A stretch of 6,499 nt of DNA from Planctomycetaceae bacterium (lineage in GTDB: Bacteria > Planctomycetota > Planctomycetia > Pirellulales > Pirellulaceae), in NCBI GenBank assembly GCA_007129635.1, contig SKVE01000461.1, positions 1 through 6,499 of the forward strand, given 5' to 3'. This document shows positions 1 to 5,467 of this stretch, piece after piece. Numbering within the stretch: position 1 is the first letter of the stretch; each line of letters begins with the position of its first letter. A program made the translations under genes and the position numbers. The notes under the pieces are model-generated. The model did not search any database. It had not been told where the DNA came from and saw nothing but the letters and a program-made list of their open reading frames with translations.

Positions 1-660
1 CACACAGAATACACGTTTCCCCGGTTGATCGAAGTCTGCGGACAACTGGTGCGTACCGCCGTCGAACGCTCGGGCGGGCGGATCGAACGGGATGCCGAGG
101 GCAATGAGATCCTGGTCATCCCGGTGCAGGAGGCTCAGCCCAGTGCGTTGCAGCAGAGCTGGGATCCGGGTCCGATCGCGGGCAGCCGCTTCACCGAAGA
201 AGAGATGGCGCAGATCATCCGTCCGGCCGCGGCCTTGCAGCCCGGCCTGGACCTTGTCTTTCCAGGCTGGACGCTGCAGCATTGCGGATCCGACATGCAG
301 CCCGGGCGGCGAGCCGAGTACCGCGGCCGGAAAAACGTCTTCATGACTCATCCCTTGAACCGCGAGGTCGGCGCCGTTCTGAGCCGCACCATCCACCTGC
401 CTTCCGGAAAGAAGTCGACGCTCCGCACCGTCGTCGCCAACGATGACCGAGGCGACTGGGTGCTGATGGTCAAGGCCGAAGGGCAACTGCTGTTGGAGAA
501 GCCGATCAACCAGCAGACGACCGGAGGCGGTTGGGCCACGGTCGAAGTCGACCTGTCCGGATTGGCCGGCAAACAGGTCAAGCTGGAACTGGTGAACCAA
601 CCGGACGGCTGGAGTTGGGAAGCCGGCTACTGGGCCGAAATCGCCGTCGAATCCCGTTGA
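1..660 (+). CDS. C-terminal part of a probable ADP-ribosylglycohydrolase-family protein with a C-terminal beta-sandwich domain
   Basis: The frame is open from the first base, so the gene starts outside the window and only its last 219 codons are here; a TTG at 25 is internal, not the start. The segment at residues 3-50 of the fragment (EYTFPRLIEVC, then SGGRIERD, then VIPVQEAQPS) resembles what I recall following the catalytic domain in planctomycete ADP-ribosylglycohydrolase-like proteins. Those proteins would remove ADP-ribose from a target. The catalytic domain itself is not in view, so this is family recall rather than motif proof. Residues about 122-219 look like an all-beta carbohydrate-binding-type domain (GDWVLMVKAEG at 151-161, WATVEVDLSGLAGK at 178-191, GWSWEAGYWAEI at 203-214). 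This would suit an extracytoplasmic glycan-associated enzyme. No terminator is evident after the TGA. The reading frame is certain; the function is moderate to low. Confidence 0.6.
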   Translation, partial: HTEYTFPRLIEVCGQLVRTAVERSGGRIERDAEGNEILVIPVQEAQPSALQQSWDPGPIAGSRFTEEEMAQIIRPAAALQPGLDLVFPGWTLQHCGSDMQPGRRAEYRGRKNVFMTHPLNREVGAVLSRTIHLPSGKKSTLRTVVANDDRGDWVLMVKAEGQLLLEKPINQQTTGGGWATVEVDLSGLAGKQVKLELVNQPDGWSWEAGYWAEIAVESR

Positions 661-735
661 TCAGGACAAACAGGGCGACAGCCGCGTCCTTGGTAAACAC
701 CGCAACCAGCTCGATGGCGGGATGGGGGGCTGCCC

Positions 736-764
736 TTGATTTCGCGCGTCTGTCGGTTTATACC
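736..764 (+). promoter_or_regulatory. Sigma70-like promoter for the cupin/dehydrogenase operon
   Basis: TTGATT at 736-741 and TATACC at 759-764 are separated by exactly 17 nt. Each hexamer matches four of the six consensus positions. Transcription would start near 770 and give a leader of about 40 nt before the ATG at 811. It lies in the 150-nt spacer between two same-strand genes, which otherwise shows nothing recognisable. This is a pattern match only; planctomycete promoter rules are poorly defined. Confidence 0.45.
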
Positions 765-810
765 TCGTACAGAAACAATCTCCCTTCCACCTTTGCAGGA
801 GTAAACTCGG

Positions 811-1494
811 ATGCACCACCTCCCCTCTTTTTCCCGGCGATCTCTGCTGGCCGCGGCGGCAGGGACAGGGTTGGCGACTTGCAAGGCTTCTACCGTATGG
901 GCTGCCCATACGGTCCCGAAAGGCGTTCCGACTTACCAGAGTGCCGATTTCTACGATGCCGACGGGAACTTCCTGGTCGATCGGGCGCGGAAGGCCTACT
1001 TCGACATGTTCGAACGCTTCGGGTATCCGGTGACCGAGACGATCCGGCGGGACATGTGGATCCTGGATTTCGAATTGGGCGACTTCGCCCGCGTGGGGAT
1101 GGCTGGGATCTTCTGGCTGAACCGGCAGGATTTCGGGTATTTCGGCCATGAGATTTACCTGCTGCCCGGCCAGATGATCGCCGAGCATCAGCATGTGGCG
1201 ACGGACAAGGGGCCCCCCAAGATGGAATCCTGGCAGCCGCGGCGCGGGATGATCTACACGTTTGGAGAAGGCGACCCGACACCCGAATTCCTGGATAAGA
1301 TTCCGCCCAGCCAGCGCGAGTTAGTCCATTCGCGCCACTGCCAGCCGTTGGGGATCGACGAGATCGGGCATCTGAACCGGCTGAAGGCTTGGCACTTCAT
1401 GGTAGGCGGGCCGGAGGGAGCGTTGGTGACCGAGTACGGGACGTTCCACGATATGGACGGGCTGCGTTTTTCCAACCCGAACGCGGCGCTCTAA
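811..1494 (+). CDS. Tat-signal cupin protein resembling D-lyxose/D-mannose-type sugar isomerases
   Basis: This 227-residue protein probably isomerises an aldose and a ketose with a bound divalent metal. The start is fixed by CAGGAG at 796-801, 9 nt upstream of the ATG. Residues 1-32 form a twin-arginine signal: SRRSLL at 8-13, a short hydrophobic alanine-rich stretch, then a likely cleavage after VWA (29-31). A Tat route means export in a folded state, as expected for a metal-loaded cupin. The cupin core runs from about 85 to 223. GHEIYLLPGQMIAEHQH at 112-128 supplies candidate metal ligands H126 and H128; E139 (in KMESW) and H195 (in WHF) are the likely third and fourth. The end (VTEYGTFHDMDGLRFSNP, 206-223) parallels the last strands of lyxose-isomerase-like proteins. 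The H-x-H to E spacing is 10 residues rather than the usual 4 or so. The gene is followed after 16 nt by a dehydrogenase. The fold is fairly sure; the substrate is unknown. Confidence 0.75.
   Translation: MHHLPSFSRRSLLAAAAGTGLATCKASTVWAAHTVPKGVPTYQSADFYDADGNFLVDRARKAYFDMFERFGYPVTETIRRDMWILDFELGDFARVGMAGIFWLNRQDFGYFGHEIYLLPGQMIAEHQHVATDKGPPKMESWQPRRGMIYTFGEGDPTPEFLDKIPPSQRELVHSRHCQPLGIDEIGHLNRLKAWHFMVGGPEGALVTEYGTFHDMDGLRFSNPNAAL
892..914. repeat. Perfect inverted repeat, 11-bp arms around one base, inside the cupin gene
   Basis: ACCGTATGGGC at 892-902 and GCCCATACGGT at 904-914 are exact reverse complements around a single T at 903. The repeat covers codons 28-35, exactly the predicted Tat cleavage region (T-V-W-A-A-H-T-V). 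It could be a protein-binding operator about 120 nt downstream of the predicted transcription start, or an mRNA hairpin early in the coding region. The repeat itself is directly visible; any role is inference. Confidence 0.8.
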
Positions 1495-1500
1495 AGGAGG
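1493..1500 (+). promoter_or_regulatory. Strong Shine-Dalgarno overlapping the upstream stop codon
   Basis: AAAGGAGG lies 10 nt before the ATG at 1511, and its first two bases belong to the TAA of the cupin gene (1492-1494). This fixes the dehydrogenase start and supports co-transcription and possible translational coupling of the two genes. Confidence 0.8.
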
Positions 1501-1510
1501 GCGGATAGTT

Positions 1511-2452
1511 ATGTCGGATCTTTCGTTGTTCGATTTGAAGGGACGCAAGGCGCTGGTTACCGGAGCAGCGGTGGGCATCGGCCGCGGCTGCGCGTTGGCT
1601 TTGGCTCGCGCCGGGGCGGACGTGGCCGTCGTGGACCGGGATGCGGCAGCCGGAACCAAAACGGCCGAAGAAATCCGCTCCCAAGGGGGCTCGTCGCTGT
1701 TCGTGGCCTGCGACGTGACGGACAAGTCCCAGGTTCAGGCTATGGTGGAACAGGTGGTCGCCCAGTTCGGACGGCTGGATATCGCCGTCAATAACGCGGG
1801 AATCGCAATTCTGGGTGCCGATGAGGAAATCGATCAGGCGGCTTGGGACAAGGTCGTGGCCGTGAACCTGACCGGCACGTTCCTTTGTGCCCAGGCAGCG
1901 GCCCAGCAGATGATCCGCCAGACGCCGACCGAGGGCAAGATCATCAATATCGCTTCGATGTCGGCTACGATCGCCAATTGCAACGCGTCCTACGATGCTT
2001 CGAAAGCGGGCGTGGTCCACATGACAAAGACGCTGGCTGCGGAATGGGGCCGGTACAACATCAATGTGAACTGCATCAGCCCCAGCTATGTGCTCACGCC
2101 GATGCACGCCTCGACACCCCTGGTGGTGCGCCAGCGGATACGGCAACTGACCCCGCTGGGACATGTCCAGCGGCCGGAGGATTTGCATGGGGCGGTGATC
2201 TTCCTGGCCTCGGCGGCCTCGGACTACGTGACCGGGCTGGATCTGATGGTCGACGGCGGCCATACGCTGAACGCCTGGCTGACCCCGCTAACCCGCTCGG
2301 TCCCGCCGCGGGTGACGCCCCAGCAGGAGACGGTCCAACTGAAGCACGATCTGCAGGTACTCGGCTGGCCCTTCGATGCAGAGGGCATCAACCCCGACGT
2401 GCACCCGGAAATCGCCGATGCCTTCAAAGCGGCCTTCGGTGTCCGGGAGTAA
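1511..2452 (+). CDS. NAD-type short-chain dehydrogenase/reductase with C-terminal extension, probably a sugar/polyol dehydrogenase
   Basis: This 313-residue cytosolic oxidoreductase is a classical SDR. It shows the nucleotide-binding glycine motif TGAAVGIG at 17-24 and an acidic D42 at the end of the second strand, which favours NAD(H) over NADP(H). DV at 68-69, NNAG at 94-97, N119, S149, and Y161-x3-K165 complete the N-S-Y-K catalytic set. The core ends with VDGG near 247-250, where classical SDRs of about 250 residues normally stop. A further 63 or so residues follow (TLNAWLTPL, VPPRVTPQQE, then a mixed helical tail). I recall similar tails in SDRs annotated as polyol or sugar dehydrogenases, but cannot name the substrate. 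No signal peptide is present, unlike the upstream partner. The gene starts 16 nt after the cupin stop, so the two form an operon. One reaction that would link them is polyol to ketose here and ketose to aldose there; this is inference. Confidence 0.9.
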   Translation: MSDLSLFDLKGRKALVTGAAVGIGRGCALALARAGADVAVVDRDAAAGTKTAEEIRSQGGSSLFVACDVTDKSQVQAMVEQVVAQFGRLDIAVNNAGIAILGADEEIDQAAWDKVVAVNLTGTFLCAQAAAQQMIRQTPTEGKIINIASMSATIANCNASYDASKAGVVHMTKTLAAEWGRYNINVNCISPSYVLTPMHASTPLVVRQRIRQLTPLGHVQRPEDLHGAVIFLASAASDYVTGLDLMVDGGHTLNAWLTPLTRSVPPRVTPQQETVQLKHDLQVLGWPFDAEGINPDVHPEIADAFKAAFGVRE

Positions 2453-2544
2453 TCGGCAGGATTGTTGGATGCCAGGCAATGGGGATGTCGGGACGCTTGC
2501 CGCCAGCCCCGGGCAGGCTCTGTGCCCTTCCCGCCTTCGTGATC

Positions 2545-2601
2545 TCAGAACCGATAGGTGAACCGCACGTCGTTCAGGAAGTCCGGGGCCGCCGGGCTTC
2601 C
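2545..2601 (-). pseudogene. Remnant of the C-terminus of an outer-membrane beta-barrel gene
   Basis: Read on the minus strand, 2601 down to 2545 encodes GSPAAPDFLNDVRFTYRF followed by TGA. Alternating polar and hydrophobic residues ending in a C-terminal phenylalanine are the hallmark of the last strand of outer-membrane beta-barrels recognised by the BAM machinery. There is no gene attached: the next upstream codon in this frame (2604-2602) is a stop that belongs to a repeat-like motif. The piece is only 18 codons, so chance is possible, but the end signature and the abrupt junction favour a truncated relic. It is antiparallel to all other genes here. Confidence 0.35.
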
Positions 2602-2630
2602 TCAAGACCTGACCCCTAAGATTTTGTTGC
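2602..2630. repeat. Fragment resembling a dispersed REP/IS200-type repeat
   Basis: The TCAAGACCTGACCCC motif at 2602-2616, followed by an AT-rich stretch (TAAGATTTTGTTGC), resembles short motifs I recall recurring next to REP-associated tyrosine (IS200-like) transposases and in scattered intergenic copies. Only one copy is in this window, so repetition cannot be shown here. It abuts the truncated beta-barrel tail. Confidence 0.3.
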
Positions 2631-2654
2631 ATCGTGGGGCGGGGCGATTAAAAT
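2627..2654 (+). promoter_or_regulatory. Putative promoter for the M14 carboxypeptidase gene
   Basis: TTGCAT at 2627-2632 and TAAAAT at 2649-2654 are 16 nt apart. The -10 matches five of six consensus positions; the -35 is weak. The leader would be about 35 nt. The -35 overlaps the end of the repeat-like fragment. The remaining spacer (2453-2544) shows nothing clear apart from a GC-rich near-palindrome at 2502-2518. Confidence 0.35.
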
Positions 2655-2683
2655 TAGTATTCACCTGGGCGATCGGCCATCTT

Positions 2684-2687
2684 GGAG
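2684..2687 (+). promoter_or_regulatory. Shine-Dalgarno that selects the start of the M14 peptidase
   Basis: GGAG at 2684-2687 lies 8 nt before the ATG at 2696. The frame is open further upstream to a GTG at 2558, but that stretch crosses the beta-barrel remnant, repeat and promoter. Starting at 2696 places a clean signal peptide at the N-terminus, so this start is preferred. Confidence 0.75.
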
Positions 2688-2695
2688 ATTCTGTC

Positions 2696-5254
2696 ATGAC
2701 GAAGTTGGCGTTGTTGGTTTTTGTACTGAGCTTGGCGGTCACGGGACTGCGGGCTCAAGAGTTGCCGATCGGGCTGGAATTCCCGCTGGACGGTGTCCAG
2801 CGGTATCGGGACGAGATCCCCAAACCCGAGTCGATTCTGGGGCATCGCGTGGGTGATCGGCACACGCTGCCGCACCAGATCGCGGCCTATTTCCGAGCCA
2901 TCGACCAGGTCAGTGATCGAGTCCAGTTGGTCCAATACGCTCGCAGCTACCAGGGCCAGCCGCTGATCTATGCCATCGTCACCTCGCCGGCCAACCACCG
3001 ACGGCTGGAACGGATTCGACAACAGAATCTGCGGCTGAGCGAATCGCCCGATCGGGTAAACGTCGACCGATTGGTCGATCAAGCTGCCATTGTCTACCAA
3101 GGCTACGGGGTCCATGGCGACGAATCCAGCGGCCCCGAGGCGGCCGTGTTGCTGCTGTACCATCTGGCCGCAGGCGAAGGCCCGGCGGTCGACCAGGTGC
3201 TGGACCATGTGGTGCTGCTGCTGGACCCGATGCTCAATCCGGACGGCCAGCAACGTTTCGTGACTTGGGTGAACCAAAACCGAGGCGCTTTGCCTGTCGC
3301 CGATCCACAGAATCGTGAGCATCGGCAACCCTGGCCGGGAGGCCGCTTCAATCATTACTGGTTTGATGCCAACCGGGACTGGTTTACCGTGCTGCATCCC
3401 GAAGGCCAAGGCCGTCTGGAGATTTTGAATCACTGGCGGCCTCAGATCGTGGGCGATTTCCACGAGATGGGCTCCGACGCTCATTACTTCTTTCAACCGG
3501 GTGTGCCGAGTCAGGTGAATCCGAACATCCCGGCTCGGAATCAGCAATTGACGGCCGATATCGCCCAATTCCACGCCCGTGCTCTGGACCGGCTGGGCAC
3601 CTTGTACTACACGGGGGAATCGTTCGATGATTTCTTTCCCGGCAAAGGCTCGTCCTACCCCGACGTGAATGGCGCGGTCGGTATCCTGTTCGAACAGGCC
3701 TCGTCGCGCGGGCTGCGACGGCAGACGGCCAACGGCGAACTGACCTACGTACACACGGTCCGCAATCAACTGGCCACGTCGTTGTCGTTGCTGAAAGCCG
3801 CAGTGCAGATGCGTCCGTCGCTGCTAAAATACCAGCGAGATTTCTATGCCGAAAGGCCCGTCTTGGCAGCCCAGTATCCGGTCAAAGCTCATGTGATCGG
3901 GCTCCATCCGGACCGTACGCGCGCCCAGTTGCTGGTCGAAGTGCTGCAGAAGCATCGTATCGACGTCCACGAACTGAAAGGCGAATTGGAAATCGACGGC
4001 CAGACATTCCGCGAGGGCAACGCCTACGTGGTGCCGTTGGACCAGCCTCAATTCCGCTTGATCAAAACGCTGATGGAGCGAACGCTCGAATACCAGGACT
4101 CGACGTTCTACGACGTATCGACCTGGACGCTGCCTTTGGCGTACGGGCTGCGTCATGCTGAACTGCTGGACGACCCCGCCCCGCACCTGGGTTCGCTGCT
4201 GGATCCGATCGAGCTGGATGGTGGTCGGCTGGTGGGAGGGCAAGCGAAACATGCGTACGTCATGGCCTGGGGACGGTACTTCGCACCGCGTGCGTTGCAC
4301 AAGCTGCAAGCGGCCCAGATCCGTACCCGCGCGACAACGCGGCCGATGACTGTCGAGGTGGACGGTCGAACCCGTACGTTCCCACGTGGTTCGATCATGA
4401 TCGCCACCGCCCAGCAGCCGTTGCCGCCCAACGATCTGCATGCTTTGATCCAGCAGATCGTTCAGGAGGACCATGTGATTGTCTGGGCATTGGACACAGG
4501 CTTGACTAGCGAAGGTCCGGATCTGGGCAGCCATGTGTCGTTGCGAGTCCTCGATCCGCCGCGTCTGGCTCTGATCACCGGCGACGGTACCACCGCGACC
4601 GAAGCCGGTTCGATCTGGCATCTGCTCGACCAGCGTTTTGGGATGCCCGTGACCTTGCTGGACGCCGCCCAAGTACGTCGATCCGACTTGAGTCCATACA
4701 ATACGCTGATTTTGGCCGGGGGATCGTACAGCAGCTTGCATGCCGAGACCATCGACAACTGGGTGCGTTCCGGAGGTCGGTTGATCGCATCGGGCAACTC
4801 GGTGGACTGGCTGGTCCAGCACGAACTGGCCGCGTTGGAATCCAGGCCCTTTGACGAGGTACCGTTGTTGCAGGATCTGCCTTACGAGCAATTGCGAGAC
4901 GCCCGCGCGGCGCAGCGGATCGGTGGTGCGATCCTGGCCGCTCGTTTAGACGTGACTCACCCCATCGCTTACGGAGCACCTGCCACGCTGCCCCTGTTCC
5001 GTCGCCACACTTCGTTCTACGAGCCCTCCACCGCCCCGGGAACCAACGTGGCTCGGTACCTGGAGCAACCGCTGCTGAGCGGCTACATGGCCGCCGAGCA
5101 GCTTGAGCGGGCATCCGACAGCGCGGCGGTCGTCGCCCAACGTCACGGCCAGGGCCGCATCGTGGTTTTCCTGGACAATCCTAACTTCCGCTCGTTCTGG
5201 TACGGTCCCAACGGCCTGCTGATGAACGCCGTCTTCTTCAGCACCTTGTTCTAG
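2696..5254 (+). CDS. Secreted M14-family zinc carboxypeptidase with C-terminal glutamine-amidotransferase-like domain
   Basis: This 852-residue protein probably hydrolyses C-terminal residues from peptides outside the cytoplasm. Residues 1-20 are a Sec signal peptide (MTKLALLVFVLSLAVTGLRA) with cleavage before QE. The M14 domain spans roughly 50-375. Zinc ligands are H140 and E143 (GVHGDESSG) and H256 (GDFHEMGSD). N226-R227-D228 match the substrate-carboxylate-binding asparagine/arginine region, and E333 (ILFEQASSRG) is the catalytic glutamate. LDPMLNPDG at 176-184 is also typical. All key residues are present, so it is predicted to be active. A middle region of about 390-615 has no motif I recognise. 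Residues about 622-710 (RLALITGDG, then NTLILAGGSYSS, then WVRSGGRLIASGNS) form a class-I glutamine-amidotransferase-like fold without an evident catalytic cysteine. The length fits the long M14 proteins found in marine bacteria. It has its own promoter, and no convincing terminator follows. The specificity (peptide or peptidoglycan) is unknown. Confidence 0.9.
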   Translation: MTKLALLVFVLSLAVTGLRAQELPIGLEFPLDGVQRYRDEIPKPESILGHRVGDRHTLPHQIAAYFRAIDQVSDRVQLVQYARSYQGQPLIYAIVTSPANHRRLERIRQQNLRLSESPDRVNVDRLVDQAAIVYQGYGVHGDESSGPEAAVLLLYHLAAGEGPAVDQVLDHVVLLLDPMLNPDGQQRFVTWVNQNRGALPVADPQNREHRQPWPGGRFNHYWFDANRDWFTVLHPEGQGRLEILNHWRPQIVGDFHEMGSDAHYFFQPGVPSQVNPNIPARNQQLTADIAQFHARALDRLGTLYYTGESFDDFFPGKGSSYPDVNGAVGILFEQASSRGLRRQTANGELTYVHTVRNQLATSLSLLKAAVQMRPSLLKYQRDFYAERPVLAAQYPVKAHVIGLHPDRTRAQLLVEVLQKHRIDVHELKGELEIDGQTFREGNAYVVPLDQPQFRLIKTLMERTLEYQDSTFYDVSTWTLPLAYGLRHAELLDDPAPHLGSLLDPIELDGGRLVGGQAKHAYVMAWGRYFAPRALHKLQAAQIRTRATTRPMTVEVDGRTRTFPRGSIMIATAQQPLPPNDLHALIQQIVQEDHVIVWALDTGLTSEGPDLGSHVSLRVLDPPRLALITGDGTTATEAGSIWHLLDQRFGMPVTLLDAAQVRRSDLSPYNTLILAGGSYSSLHAETIDNWVRSGGRLIASGNSVDWLVQHELAALESRPFDEVPLLQDLPYEQLRDARAAQRIGGAILAARLDVTHPIAYGAPATLPLFRRHTSFYEPSTAPGTNVARYLEQPLLSGYMAAEQLERASDSAAVVAQRHGQGRIVVFLDNPNFRSFWYGPNGLLMNAVFFSTLF

Positions 5255-5320
5255 GTTCTGTCAGAAAAGGGGGATTGACTGACGCCCTGAGAAAAACTTT
5301 CTTGACTTTCGTGCCGGGGG

Positions 5321-5350
5321 TTGTTGTCCGCCCCCAAGCATCGCTATAGT
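5321..5350 (+). promoter_or_regulatory. Promoter for the downstream secreted-protein gene
   Basis: TTGTTG at 5321-5326 and TATAGT at 5345-5350 are 18 nt apart; the -10 matches five of six consensus positions. GGGGG at 5316-5320 and CCCCC at 5331-5335 flank the -35 and could pair, but no T-run follows, so I do not read this as a terminator. The predicted leader is about 110 nt long. Confidence 0.4.
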
Positions 5351-5405
5351 GCAGGCTCTTGGCAGCATCACTGGCTCTCTTTTTTTACGCAGCGGGATTC
5401 GACCG

Positions 5406-5453
5406 ATGCCAAGGCCGATGCCACCAGGAAGACGTTCAGCGGCATTTCGCTGA
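5406..5453 (+). other. Fifteen-codon upstream mini-ORF
   Basis: ATG at 5406 opens a frame for MPRPMPPGRRSAAFR that stops with TGA at 5451-5453, directly before the GGGGAGG ribosome site of the next gene. It contains a 9-nt direct repeat (CCGATGCCA at 5403-5411 and 5415-5423). Its own ribosome site is poor. It could be a leader peptide or simply chance. Confidence 0.15.
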
Positions 5454-5460
5454 GGGGAGG
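5454..5460 (+). promoter_or_regulatory. Strong Shine-Dalgarno for the last gene
   Basis: GGGGAGG ends 7 nt before the ATG at 5468. This defines the start and suggests efficient translation. Confidence 0.8.
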
Positions 5461-5467
5461 TAATCTG

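Noticed and set aside
1397..2263. Minus-strand open frame opposite the dehydrogenase
   Set aside because: It is a His/Arg-rich shadow of an SDR with a complete motif set.
2502..2518. GC-rich near-palindrome after the dehydrogenase gene as a terminator
   Set aside because: It has mismatches, almost no room for a loop, and no T-run on either strand.
2558..2695. N-terminal extension of the carboxypeptidase from the GTG at 2558
   Set aside because: The extension is not signal-like, crosses the repeat and promoter, and would bury the clear signal peptide that starts at 2696.
2654..3769. Second long minus-strand open frame opposite the carboxypeptidase
   Set aside because: It lies opposite the M14 catalytic domain and has no recognisable motif; GC-rich codon bias produces such shadows.
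3824..4891. Long minus-strand open frame opposite the carboxypeptidase
   Set aside because: It is the mirror of a strongly coding + strand gene with clear catalytic motifs. Its translation is rich in Gln, Arg and His without recognisable domains, and it has no ribosome site.
5260..5285. GTCAG...CTGAC hairpin after the carboxypeptidase gene as a terminator
   Set aside because: The stem is only 5 bp with a 14-nt loop and no following T-run.
5316..5335. GGGGG/CCCCC hairpin as a terminator
   Set aside because: It is followed by AAGCATCG rather than T residues and overlaps a better promoter call.
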